NCBI RefSeq assembly: GCF_003633685.1
Contig: NZ_RBKT01000001.1
Span: 3,906,001-3,970,000, forward strand
Length of the DNA stretch: 64,000 nt
Origin: Micromonospora pisi
GTDB lineage: Bacteria > Actinomycetota > Actinomycetes > Mycobacteriales > Micromonosporaceae
Direction of reading: 5' to 3'
Positions 10,456-18,727 of the stretch are shown here, piece after piece; within the stretch, counting starts at the first letter, position 1; every line of letters starts with the position of its first letter. A model generated the notes under the pieces. The model worked only from the letters and a program-made list of their open reading frames with translations. It ran no database searches and had not been told where the DNA came from. Both the position numbers and the translations under genes were made by a program.

Positions 10456-11333
10456 CAGATCTCTTCCTTTGAACCGGGGGTCCGGGACGGGGGTTCGGTC
10501 AACTGGACGGGGACGTTGTCGATCAGGCGCGTGCCGCCGACCCACGCCGCCACCAGCATCCGGGCCGGGCCGGCGAGCGGGTCCGGCTTCAGTTCGGGGT
10601 CGGTCAGCACCAGGTAGTCCAGCTTGGCGGCCGTACCGGTGGCCTGGAATGCCTGGTGGGCTGCGGCCAGGGCAGCGGCCGGGCCGGAGCCCCCCACTGC
10701 GGCGCCCGCGCCGGCCCGCAGGGCAGCGGAGAGACTGAGCGCGGTCACCCGCTCTTCGCCGGAAAGATACCGGTTACGGCTGGAAAGGGCGAGTCCGTCC
10801 GGTTCCCGCACCGTCGGTACCCCGACCACCTCCACCGGCACGTCGAGATCGCGGGCCATCCGCCGTACCAGGGTGAGCTGCTGGTAGTCCTTCTCGCCGA
10901 AGAAGGCGAAGTCCGGCCGGACCAGGTGGAGCAACTTGAGCACCACGGTCAGCACGCCGTTGAAGAAGCCCGGCCGGCTGGCACCCTCCAGTTCCGCGCC
11001 GAGCGGTCCGGGGTCGACCCGGACCAGCGGCTCCCCCGTCGGGTACATCTCGTCACGCGAGGGCGCGAACACCAGGTCCACCCCGGCCGACCGACAAATC
11101 TCCAGGTCAGCCTCGAAGGTGCGCGGATACCGGTCGAAGTCCTCGTTCGGACCGAACTGCAACGGGTTCACGAAGATCGTCGCGACCAGATGATCGGCCC
11201 GCTCGCGAGCCGCCCGCAGCAACGCCTCATGGCCGCTGTGCAGCGCACCGAGCGTCATCACCACCGCCACCGTGCCCGGCAACGCGGCCCGCGCCTGCGC
11301 CAGCTCGGCCCTGGTACGTACCACCTCGGTCAT
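10455..11333 (-). CDS. panC: Pantothenate synthetase (pantoate-beta-alanine ligase)
   Basis: Joins pantoate and beta-alanine using ATP. It is 292 aa, begins [16 protein letters not shown], and the start at 11333 has GAGGAG upstream. The HIGH-like nucleotide-binding motif is [14 protein letters not shown]; the family usually has [36 protein letters not shown] and [11 protein letters not shown] (KMSKS-loop equivalent) are present. It is coupled to panD, and the DUF2520 gene lies about 60 bp upstream on the same strand. Confidence 0.97.
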   Translation of the reverse strand: MTEVVRTRAELAQARAALPGTVAVVMTLGALHSGHEALLRAARERADHLVATIFVNPLQFGPNEDFDRYPRTFEADLEICRSAGVDLVFAPSRDEMYPTGEPLVRVDPGPLGAELEGASRPGFFNGVLTVVLKLLHLVRPDFAFFGEKDYQQLTLVRRMARDLDVPVEVVGVPTVREPDGLALSSRNRYLSGEERVTALSLSAALRAGAGAAVGGSGPAAALAAAHQAFQATGTAAKLDYLVLTDPELKPDPLAGPARMLVAAWVGGTRLIDNVPVQLTEPPSRTPGSKEEI

Positions 11334-11391
11334 GCCTGCTCCTCGCTTCCCCACCGGTCGCGACCACTCATCAGACGGCTGCCGTCGCCCA

Positions 11392-12387
11392 TCACACCGA
11401 CTGCCGTTGCCGGTCGGCCAGCACACCCAGCAACGACACCGCGTCGACCGGTCGGAGCCGACCGGCCGCGATCGCCCGGTCAGCGGTCCGCCGGGCCAGC
11501 GCCAGATAGCCGGCGACCGACTCGGGCGCGGTGGCGGCGAGCCGGTCCAGGTGCCGCGCCACGGTGCCCGCGTCACCCCGGGCGACCGGACCGGTCAGAG
11601 CCTCGTCACCGAGCCTCAGCGCGTTCTCCAGAGCGGCGCGCAGCAACGGGGCGAGCACCTTCTCCGGTGTCGCCACACCCGCGTCCCGCAGCCGGTCCAT
11701 CGCCTCGTTGACGAGCGTGACCAGGTGGTTCGCGCCGTGCGCCAGAGCCGCGTGGTAGAGCGGCCGGTCGGTCTCGGCCACCCACTCGGGCACCCCACCG
11801 AGATCGGCGACGAGCCGGGCCGCGAAGGCCCGCAGTTCGGCCGGGACGGTCACTCCGTACGAGATGCCGGGCAGCCGCGCCAGATCGTCGGCGGTGCCGG
11901 TGAAGGTCATCGCCGGGTGTACGGCGAGCGGCCTGGCCCCGACGGCGGCGGCCGGCGCGAGTACGCCCAGCCCGTGCGCGCCCGAGGTGTGCAGCACCAG
12001 CTGGTCGGGGTGGAGTGCCCCGGTCTCGGCCAGTCCGGCCACCACGGCGGCGAGCGCGTCGTCCGGGACCGCGATGATCAGCAGGTCGACACCGGCTCGG
12101 GCCACCTCGGCGGCGGGCAGGTGGGTGGCGGCCGGCAGCAGTTCGGCGATCCGGGCCTTGGCCGCCACGGAGACGCCGGAGGCGGCGATCACCCGGTGCC
12201 CGGCCCGGGTCAGCGCGGCGCCGAGCACCGCCCCCACCCGCCCCGTGCCGATCACGCCAACTGTGAGCAGTCGGGGGACGAACGGTCCACCGGCTCCACC
12301 GGCGGGTACGGCCGCGGCGCCAGAACGGCCAGCCGGCGCGGGCACCCCGACCGGGGTGGCCGCGCGCGGGCGCGACGATGCGCTCAT
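11392..12387 (-). CDS. Rossmann-like / DUF2520 domain protein
   Basis: Predicted NAD(P)-dependent dehydrogenase-like protein of about 331 aa. The N-terminal dinucleotide fold has [19 protein letters not shown] (GxGxxG) and [11 protein letters not shown], with LHTSGAHG after it. The C-terminal helical DUF2520 half has [18 protein letters not shown]. The start is ATG 12387 ([11 protein letters not shown]); the frame is open further upstream, but that part is not family-like. It is the first gene of the pan block, as is Rv3603c in M. tuberculosis. Its fold resembles ketopantoate reductases, so a role in pantoate formation is a reasonable but unproven inference. Confidence 0.85.
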   Translation of the reverse strand: MSASSRPRAATPVGVPAPAGRSGAAAVPAGGAGGPFVPRLLTVGVIGTGRVGAVLGAALTRAGHRVIAASGVSVAAKARIAELLPAATHLPAAEVARAGVDLLIIAVPDDALAAVVAGLAETGALHPDQLVLHTSGAHGLGVLAPAAAVGARPLAVHPAMTFTGTADDLARLPGISYGVTVPAELRAFAARLVADLGGVPEWVAETDRPLYHAALAHGANHLVTLVNEAMDRLRDAGVATPEKVLAPLLRAALENALRLGDEALTGPVARGDAGTVARHLDRLAATAPESVAGYLALARRTADRAIAAGRLRPVDAVSLLGVLADRQRQSV

Positions 12388-12676
12388 AACATCGATCCAG
12401 TCCTCGATAAGTGGTACCGGTCGATCGCAAGTATGCGCCGGTGTTACAGATCCAGGACAAGCATGTGTGAAAACCTTCACCGCCCCCGCAGGAGCACGAA
12501 TACCCGCTCCGGGGACCATGCACGCACCCGATCCGACGCCGGGCCCATCCATGGTCGACAGGCACCGCCGACAGTGACGGCGGTCACCCTGACAGCGCGG
12601 CGGGGATCAGAAGTCGTCGCCTGCCCGCCGACCGTAGGGTCTGTAACGTGACCTGCCCCGAACAGCGGATGAACTG

Positions 12677-13735
12677 ATGTCGATGACCTGGCGGACCGCG
12701 ATGACAACCGCGCTCTACGGACCCGACGGGTTCTTCGTCGCCGGCAGCGGACCCGCCGCCCACTTCCGGACCAGCGCGCACGTCACCACGGTGCTCGGCA
12801 CGGCCCTGCTGCGCCTGCTCGACCGGCTCGACGCGGCGCTCGGCCGGCCGGACCGGCTGGACGTGGTGGACGTCGGCGCGGGGCGCGGTGAACTGCTCCG
12901 TACCCTGGCCGGGCTCGCCCCGGAGGAACTGGGGCGCCGGCTCCGGCTGACCGCGGTCGAACTCGCCCCCCGCCCCGAATCGCTGCCGGCCACCATCGGG
13001 TGGCGGGACACCCTGCCGACCGGCGTGGTCGGGCTGGTCATCGGCACCGAGTGGCTGGACAACGTACCGCTCGACCTGGCCGCCACCGGCCCGGCGGGCT
13101 GGCACCAACTGCTGGTCGATCCGGCGACCGGCACCGAGTCGACCGGGGCACCGGTCAGCGGCCCCGACCTCGACTGGCTGACCGAATGGTGGCCACGGCA
13201 GCCGGAACAGGCGGGGTCGAGCGCCCTGCCCGGCGCCCGCGCCGAGATCGGCCTGCCCCGGGACATCGCCTGGGCCGGCGCGGTGGGGACGCTCGACCGT
13301 GGCCTGGCCCTGACGGTCGACTACGGCCACCTCCGCGCCGACCGGCCGATCGGCGGAACACTGACCGGGTTCCGGGCAGGTCGTCAGGTGCCACCGGTCC
13401 CGGACGGTTCCTGCGACCTGACCGCACACGTCGCCATGGACTCGGTGGCGGAAGCCGGGAAAGCGGTCGCGGGTGTGCCGTACACCCTGGTCGGTCAGCG
13501 GGCGGCGCTGCGGGCGCTCGGGGCCGACGGTGGCCGACCACCGCTCGCCCTGGCCAGCACCGACCCGGCCGGGTACGTCCGAGCGCTCGCCGCCGCCTCG
13601 ACGGTCACCGAACTGACCGACCCGGCCGGACTCGGCAGCCACTGGTGGCTGCTGCAACCGGTCGGGCTCGACCCGGCCGGGCTGCTGCCCGAGCCCCGGA
13701 ACACAGCCCCGCTCAGCGACCCATCAGGGCGTTGA
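12677..13735 (+). CDS. MidA/NDUFAF7-like SAM-dependent methyltransferase
   Basis: A 352-aa protein related to COG1565 (SAM-dependent methyltransferases whose mitochondrial homologue NDUFAF7 methylates a complex I arginine). The SAM motif is VVDVGAGRGELLRTLAG (about residue 75), followed by LTAVELAPRP and VIGTEWLDNVPLDL, the acidic E-W-L-D-N segment typical of the family. LALTVDYGHLRADRP marks the later core. Its 3' end overlaps the convergent PEP-mutase-like gene by 23 bp. The substrate in bacteria is not known. Confidence 0.8.
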   Translation: MSMTWRTAMTTALYGPDGFFVAGSGPAAHFRTSAHVTTVLGTALLRLLDRLDAALGRPDRLDVVDVGAGRGELLRTLAGLAPEELGRRLRLTAVELAPRPESLPATIGWRDTLPTGVVGLVIGTEWLDNVPLDLAATGPAGWHQLLVDPATGTESTGAPVSGPDLDWLTEWWPRQPEQAGSSALPGARAEIGLPRDIAWAGAVGTLDRGLALTVDYGHLRADRPIGGTLTGFRAGRQVPPVPDGSCDLTAHVAMDSVAEAGKAVAGVPYTLVGQRAALRALGADGGRPPLALASTDPAGYVRALAAASTVTELTDPAGLGSHWWLLQPVGLDPAGLLPEPRNTAPLSDPSGR

Positions 13736-14531
13736 CCTCGCCGAAGTCCACCCCACCGGCGAGCGAGTCGTACGTCCCCGTGTCGTACGACTCCTCGGCC
13801 ACCCGCCGCGCGACCCCGTACGCCGCCTCCGCGACCGACGAACCGAGACTCACCCGCCGGACGCCGAGCTTCGCCAGTTCCGGGATCGGCGGGGCGCCCG
13901 GTCCGGCGAGGATGTTGACCGGGGCCGGGATCCTCGCCACCAGTTGGGCGACCAGGTCCGGGTCGACCACTCCCGGTACGAAGATGCCGTCGGCTCCTGC
14001 CGCGAGGTAGGCGTCCGCGCGGGCCACGGTCTCCGCCAGCCCGCCCAGGCCGCGCAGGTACGTGTCCACCCGGGCGTTGACGTACAGCGGCACCCCGGCG
14101 TCCTCGGCGACGGAGCGGGCGGCTCGCAGCCGCGCACACTGCTCGTCCACGTCGCGCAGTGCCGGCGGCCCGCCGTGCAACGCGTCCTCGATGTTGACGC
14201 CGACCGCGCCGACGTCGAGCACCGCGCGTACGGTCTCGCCCACCTCGTCCGGGGTGGTGCCGAACCCGGACTCGATGTCGGCCGTCACCGGCACGGCGAC
14301 CGCCTCGACGATCCGACGAACCAGGTCGACGGCGAGCGTACGGGCGAGCGTGTCGCCGTCCTGGGCGCCGAGGCTCCAGGCCACGCCGGCGCTGGTCGTG
14401 GCGACCGCACGGGCGCCGGCCGCCTCGATGATCCGAGCGCTGGCCACGTCCCAGGCGTTTACCAGGACAATCGGCTCGTCGGAGGTGTGCAGTGCGCGGA
14501 AGGTCTCCGCTCGGGTCTGCTGTTCGGTCAT
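13713..14531 (-). CDS. Isocitrate lyase / PEP mutase family protein
   Basis: A 272-aa TIM-barrel enzyme of the isocitrate lyase/phosphonomutase superfamily. LVNAWDVASARIIEAAG at the N-terminus, VTADIESGFG (metal-binding D-x-E motif), VGVNIEDALHGG and VNARVDTYLRG are in superfamily order. The isocitrate lyase catalytic KKCGH is not seen, so it is not an isocitrate lyase; a carboxy-phosphonoenolpyruvate or 2-methylisocitrate-lyase-like C-C bond enzyme is possible. The start is ATG 14531. It is monocistronic and convergent with the upstream methyltransferase. Confidence 0.85.
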   Translation of the reverse strand: MTEQQTRAETFRALHTSDEPIVLVNAWDVASARIIEAAGARAVATTSAGVAWSLGAQDGDTLARTLAVDLVRRIVEAVAVPVTADIESGFGTTPDEVGETVRAVLDVGAVGVNIEDALHGGPPALRDVDEQCARLRAARSVAEDAGVPLYVNARVDTYLRGLGGLAETVARADAYLAAGADGIFVPGVVDPDLVAQLVARIPAPVNILAGPGAPPIPELAKLGVRRVSLGSSVAEAAYGVARRVAEESYDTGTYDSLAGGVDFGEVNALMGR

Positions 14532-14645
14532 GCCCGGTAGTCTCCGGCAGGCCCGGCGGCAGACGTACTGTTTCAGTCCCGGCTAAAACGTCCGCGTCGG
14601 TGCCGGCTGGAACGTCCACTTCGATCCCGGCCGCGACGTCCGCCG

Positions 14646-15635
14646 GTGGGAGGGGTTTTGGTCTCCATCGGTCTGTCGGCCGGCGCCGTCGCCCGGATCC
14701 GGATCGCCGTCTCGTGCCTCTGGGAGGTCGCGGCGAGCGTCCGGGTGCTGCGGCACTCCGGTGACCATCCGGTTCACCTGCCCTGGGTACGCGAGGTCCG
14801 CCCGCGCTTGGTCGCGGCCGGACTCGTCGGCGACAACAGCCTGCTCTGGCAGCTCATCCCGCCCCCGCCCGGATACCTGCCAGACTTCCTCACCCCGCCG
14901 CCCACCGGCCTCACGCCCAACCTCGACACCGAGCTCGCGATGCTGCGAGCCACTCCCGCCGAGGTGGTACGCACCGACCTCGACCTGTACCCCGGACCCC
15001 GCACCGAAGCGCTGGCCAGCCTTTACGCCGATCCCGAGGCGGGACTGCGACGGCTCGCCGAGGAACTGGCCGGGTACTGGAGGGTCGCCCTGGCGCCGGA
15101 CTGGCCCCGGATCCGCACCCTGCTCGACGCCGAGGTGCACCACCGGGCCCGCCGGCTGGCGGAGGACGGCGCCGCCGGGCTCCTCAACGACCTGCACCAG
15201 CAGGTACGTTGGGACGAGGACACCCTCTCGATCAGCCAGCGCTACTGCACGGCCGACGACGTACCGGACGGCAGCGGGCTGGTGCTGATCCCCTCGGTTT
15301 TTGTGTGGCCCTCCGTACTCAGCAGCACCGCCGGGACCTCGCCCCAGCTCGCCTATCCGGTACGCGGCGTAGCGACACTCTGGGAGGAGACGCCACGGAC
15401 GCTCGACCGGCTCGGTGCCGTACTCGGGCGAGGGCGGGCACGACTCCTGGTCGAGATGCGGTCACCCACCTCCACCACCGAACTGGCCCGGCGTACCGGC
15501 ATCTCCCCCGGCGGGGTGTCGCAGCACCTCGCCGCGCTGCGGGCCGCCGGGCTGGTGGTGACGCACCGGCACGGCCGTACCGTGTTCAACGCCCGGACCG
15601 CGATCGCCGAGGCGCTGCTCTCCGCCGCCGCCTAG
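14646..15635 (+). CDS. ArsR-like winged-helix transcriptional regulator
   Basis: A 329-aa regulator with a long N-terminal region of the DUF5937 kind and a C-terminal winged helix. The HTH is at about residues 265-320: LLVEMRSPTSTTELARRTG then SPGGVSQHLAALRAAGLVVT and RHGRTVFN (wing). The ligand and targets are unknown. The start is uncertain: GTG 14646 opens the frame, while the purine-rich GGGAGGGG at 14648-14655 would favour a slightly later start. It is divergently oriented from the PEP-mutase-like gene, so it may control it. Confidence 0.8.
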   Translation: MGGVLVSIGLSAGAVARIRIAVSCLWEVAASVRVLRHSGDHPVHLPWVREVRPRLVAAGLVGDNSLLWQLIPPPPGYLPDFLTPPPTGLTPNLDTELAMLRATPAEVVRTDLDLYPGPRTEALASLYADPEAGLRRLAEELAGYWRVALAPDWPRIRTLLDAEVHHRARRLAEDGAAGLLNDLHQQVRWDEDTLSISQRYCTADDVPDGSGLVLIPSVFVWPSVLSSTAGTSPQLAYPVRGVATLWEETPRTLDRLGAVLGRGRARLLVEMRSPTSTTELARRTGISPGGVSQHLAALRAAGLVVTHRHGRTVFNARTAIAEALLSAAA

Positions 15636-15746
15636 ACCGGCCGGCCCAGCGCGCTGGTGACGGCGTGAGCCGACTTCGTCCAGTTCCTCCCACTTGCCCG
15701 CGTGCCGAATGGGGACAAAGAGGCAATAGCACAGCATCCTAAGGGG

Positions 15747-16169
15747 ATGCATCAGACGGATCTGGAAACAGCCGAGCCGCCAGTTGCCGACACCGTCGGC
15801 CCACTCGTCGGTCGCGCGGCACCCACTCTCGCCGCCACCATCGCCGTGTACGCGCTGGTCGCCGCGGTAGCCCGGCCCCTCACCCTGCCCGCCGCCGGGG
15901 TGGTACTCGCACCCGGCCTGGCCCTGGTGTGGTGGGGGGCCCGGCGGGTGCCGCAGCGGTCGATCGTGGCCGGACGGCCCACCGCCGTCGCCTGGTACGG
16001 GCTCGGCGGCATCTTCTGCGTCTGGGAGCTGGTCGCCCTCTTCACCGGCAACGACGCCGCGCACCCGACGCTCAGCATCCTGGCCGACCCGTTCCTGGAC
16101 ACCTATCCGGGCCGGGTCGCCGGGTACGTCCTCTGGTTGAGCACCGGCGCCTGGCTGGTGACCCGATGA
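15747..16169 (+). CDS. Small multi-pass membrane protein of unknown function
   Basis: Not recognised. From ATG 15747 it is 140 aa (MHQTDLETAEPPVADTVG). It has four hydrophobic stretches (TLAATIAVYALVAAVA, LPAAGVVLAPGLALVWWG, AVAWYGLGGIFCVWELVAL, VAGYVLWLSTGAWLV), so it is integral to the membrane. A GTG at 15702 would add 15 polar residues. It is coupled to the next gene by a four-base ATGA overlap, which suggests the two products act together. Confidence 0.65.
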   Translation: MHQTDLETAEPPVADTVGPLVGRAAPTLAATIAVYALVAAVARPLTLPAAGVVLAPGLALVWWGARRVPQRSIVAGRPTAVAWYGLGGIFCVWELVALFTGNDAAHPTLSILADPFLDTYPGRVAGYVLWLSTGAWLVTR

Positions 16170-16366
16170 CCGCCCGGAACCTGCTGATCGCCGGCTTCGC
16201 CGTCATCTTCGCCGTGATGTTCCTGGTGGACCTTTCCGGTCGACGTCCGGACAGCACGGTCGCCCCGCTCGGAAACGCCCTGATCGCCGCAATGCGTACC
16301 GGTACGGGGCGGCTGATCGTACTCGGGACCTGGCTCTGGATGGGTTGGCACTTCCTGGCCAGATGA
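16166..16366 (+). CDS. Small two-helix membrane protein
   Basis: A 66-aa protein, not in any family I can name with certainty (it resembles the DUF6186 type). The start ATG 16166 overlaps the preceding stop (ATGA). Two hydrophobic helices are seen: LLIAGFAVIFAVMFLVDL (about 5-24) and LIVLGTWLWMGWHFLA (about 50-65), separated by a polar loop with PDSTVAPLG. Translational coupling to the upstream membrane protein suggests a small complex. Confidence 0.7.
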   Translation: MTARNLLIAGFAVIFAVMFLVDLSGRRPDSTVAPLGNALIAAMRTGTGRLIVLGTWLWMGWHFLAR

Positions 16367-16532
16367 ACCCGGGCCGCCCGACGATCCGACCGGACCGGTC
16401 CGCCCTGTTTGCCGTGCTTCGGGGCGGGAAGCCAGCGATTCGTCGGACGCGTCAGTAGCCAGGACGTGGCAAACCTCGTCATCCGAACTCCCTGGGCCGG
16501 ACGAAACGGCCGATTGCCCCACCGGAGGAAAG

Positions 16533-16700
16533 ATGCCAGTTTTCGTCAAGAAAGTGTTTGCCTGGGGAGGGCTGGCCTTCCTGATCTTCTTCATCGCCTT
16601 CCGGCCGGACAGTGCCGCGCACACCTTCAGAACCATCGGGGGCGGCCTGATGCTCATCGCGCAGGGCTTCGGTGACTTCCTCACCAGCCTGATGACCTGA
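16533..16700 (+). CDS. Conserved 55-aa single-pass membrane protein
   Basis: A short gene with a strong ribosome site, GGAGGAAAG, directly before ATG 16533. The product begins MPVFVKKVFAWGGLAFLIFF, with a hydrophobic segment (about 9-22), then RPDSAAHTFRTIGGG and a second amphipathic stretch LMLIAQGFGDFLTSLM. Similar small proteins with a GG-L-GFxxFLxSL ending are widespread in actinobacteria. It lies just before the convergent prepilin peptidase gene and could be part of the envelope machinery, though no function is established. Confidence 0.7.
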   Translation: MPVFVKKVFAWGGLAFLIFFIAFRPDSAAHTFRTIGGGLMLIAQGFGDFLTSLMT

Positions 16701-16713
16701 CCCCCGCCCGGGG

Positions 16714-17493
16714 TCAGGCCAGGGCGAGCGCGACAAAGCCGCCCAGGATCAGGAACGGGCCGAACGGCAGGTGCCCGGACCACTGGACCCGCCGGGCGAC
16801 CAGCAGCACGATGCTGGTCAGCGCGGCAGCCGCGAAGGCCACCATCAGCCCGAATGCCACCATCGGCCAGCCCAGCCAGCCCAGTACGGCGGCACTGCTC
16901 AGCACCAGCTTCGCGTCCCCCAACCCGAAGCCGCGCCGACCCAGCAGCAGCGTCGACGCGACGAAGAGCAACGCCACCGCCGTACCGGCGAGCAGCGCGC
17001 GCAACCAGGCCCCGGCGCCCGTACCGCCGACGAGTGCGGCGATGCCGAGCAGTGCCAAGGTGCCTGCGGCGGCGGCGTACGTCAGCCGGTCCGGCAGCCG
17101 GTGCACCGCCAGGTCGACGAAGAGCAGCGGCACCGCACAGAGCGCCCACCAGGCGAACGCGACCGTCTCCAGCGCCGGCCGCGCGGCCAGCACCAGTACC
17201 AACGCCGCCGCGACCAGGGCCAACTCGACCGCCAGGGGTGGAGCGCCGATCCGCCGACGACAGGCGCCGCACCGGGCCAGCGGGGAGAGTGTCCGCAATG
17301 GCCCGTCGAGGCCGAACGGCGCACCGCAGGCATCGCAGGCGGCGCGGCGCCCGGTGCCGGGCGGCACGGAGTCGGCGGCCACGAGCCATCGGACCAGGGG
17401 GGCGACCGTCACGGCGGCCAGCAACCGCGACGACCAGTTCCTCCCGGTACGTGATTGACTCCCGGGGCTCGCCCGGCGCTCGGTCAGCGACAC
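16714..17493 (-). CDS. Prepilin peptidase (A24 family)
   Basis: Membrane aspartyl protease that removes the leader of type IV/Flp prepilins and may methylate the new N-terminus. It is 259 aa from GTG 17493 (SLTERRASPGS), chosen because GGAGG lies five bases upstream; the frame is open to 17526. It has a cytosolic zinc module with two CxxC pairs (CDAC and CGAC, about residues 52-80), the first catalytic Asp in FVDLAVHRLPDRL and the second in GLGDAKL (GxGD motif), plus several TM helices. It is convergent with small membrane genes and divergent from the Tad operon it should serve. Confidence 0.92.
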   Translation of the reverse strand: MSLTERRASPGSQSRTGRNWSSRLLAAVTVAPLVRWLVAADSVPPGTGRRAACDACGAPFGLDGPLRTLSPLARCGACRRRIGAPPLAVELALVAAALVLVLAARPALETVAFAWWALCAVPLLFVDLAVHRLPDRLTYAAAAGTLALLGIAALVGGTGAGAWLRALLAGTAVALLFVASTLLLGRRGFGLGDAKLVLSSAAVLGWLGWPMVAFGLMVAFAAAALTSIVLLVARRVQWSGHLPFGPFLILGGFVALALA

Positions 17494-18160
17494 GATGACC
17501 TCCGTACACGGTCGGCGGGACCCCACTGGCCCCGATCGTCGACAACACGTTCCGTAAGTTCATGATCAGCCAAGAGCGATCTTCGATCGACGAACGTCGG
17601 CTGCGGTGACTCAACCCTGACCCGCTCCCGCAACCCAGCGGAGGCGGCCGACAACACGCCGGAAGCGCCCCGGGACCGGGGTACGGAAACGGCCAGATCG
17701 CCGCCATACGCCGTATAACGCAGTGCATCCGAACGTGCATCAGCACGCGCAGAAGCGCGACCCGCCCGGCCAGGGAACCACTGATCGAGTCGATACACAT
17801 CGACCATCATCAAAGAACCTCAATGGATATTGGATCGAGAGATGGTAACCGTACGTGTTCCCCGCAATTGCCTCTGTTGCATCGTCGGCGGTCAGCCTAT
17901 GCTCGCCCCTTGGGTGACGCACAACCGTCGGGCAACAACGGGTCAACCCACCGATCCGGCAGTGAAATACAAAAAGGACAAGATCGGCACAGATCCATAC
18001 AAGTAAATGTACGTACGGTGGCGGCAGGCTCGAGCACGAGCCACGTACGCCCGCCGTAACGTGCCCGCACCACCGGCACGACCCTCTTCACCAGCCCAGA
18101 CCGGGTGGTTCCAGCACCCCGGCGTTCCGACGGCGAGCGACGGAAAGAGAGGAAAAACCG
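17494..18160. other. Long leader between prepilin peptidase and Tad operon
   Basis: No supported gene is present in about 670 bp; a 78-codon frame at 17823 has no start signal or family features. The middle (17790-18010) is clearly less GC-rich than its surroundings, as expected for promoters. It contains an inverted repeat TCGATACACATCGA (17790-17803), also found in related form before the kinase gene at 32.6 kb, and a 6-bp stem hairpin GGCTCG-AGCA-CGAGCC (18027-18042). Confidence 0.6.
17790..17803. promoter_or_regulatory. Inverted repeat TCGAT-N4-ATCGA, possible operator
   Basis: Perfect 5-4-5 inverted repeat TCGATACACATCGA. A 12-of-14 match, ACGATATACATCGA, lies at 32614-32627 in another AT-rich promoter region. 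The binding protein is unknown. Confidence 0.35.
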
Positions 18161-18727
18161 TTGCGCGCAAAGCGATTGGGCAGCCTCCCCGCCGTCCTCG
18201 TCGCGATCGCGATGGTCGCCTTGGGCGCCGGCTGCGCGAAGGACCAGGAGTCCGGCATACCGGCGTCACTCGACGCAACTCCCGCCGCCACAGCCCCGCT
18301 CGGCCCGGAGCAGGCAGCGGCGTCGAAGGCCGCGCTGGCCGCCTATGCCGGCTATATCGACGCCTCGCTCGAGGCCGAAAAATCGTCGAATCCACTCCAT
18401 CCGGCGCTCAAGAAGTATCTGGGCGATCCACTGCTGACCCAGGTTCGGCTCGCCATTCGTGACGCGAAGGAGCACGGCGCGATGCGTACCGGCACGCTCA
18501 TCTCCGATCCCCAGGTGACCGACGTCCGGCTGGACGCCGTCCCGGCCACCGCCTCGATCCAGGACTGCCTGGACGGCACCGGCTACCGGCTGGTCTACAT
18601 CAAGGACAAGTCGGTGGTCCCGGGCTCCGCCAGTGGCCGCTACCTCGCGACCGCGACCGCCACCCGCTACCCGGACGGCCGCTGGCTGATCAGCGCCGGC
18701 AGCGCACACCGGGACCAGCCGTGCTGA
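18161..18727 (+). CDS. Tad-locus lipoprotein
   Basis: Predicted lipoprotein of 188 aa from TTG 18161, with GAGAGG about nine bases upstream. The signal peptide MRAKRLGSLPAVLVAIAMVA ends at lipobox LGAGC. The mature region has no family I recognise; ASKAALAAYAGYIDASLEAE looks helical, and IQDCLDGTGYRLVYIKDKS then RYLATATATRYPDGRWLI resemble an NTF2-like fold. It is the first gene of the pilus operon and overlaps the next gene by seven bases, so it is probably an envelope accessory factor. Confidence 0.75.
   Translation: MRAKRLGSLPAVLVAIAMVALGAGCAKDQESGIPASLDATPAATAPLGPEQAAASKAALAAYAGYIDASLEAEKSSNPLHPALKKYLGDPLLTQVRLAIRDAKEHGAMRTGTLISDPQVTDVRLDAVPATASIQDCLDGTGYRLVYIKDKSVVPGSASGRYLATATATRYPDGRWLISAGSAHRDQPC

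Noticed and set aside
17823-18059. 78-codon frame in the Tad leader
   Set aside because: No ribosome site, no hydrophobic or domain pattern, codon positions not GC-biased as in true genes.
17880-18160. Possible riboswitch before the lipoprotein gene
   Set aside because: A few short stems and GA-rich bases are seen but no known cyclic-dinucleotide or other aptamer core could be matched by eye.
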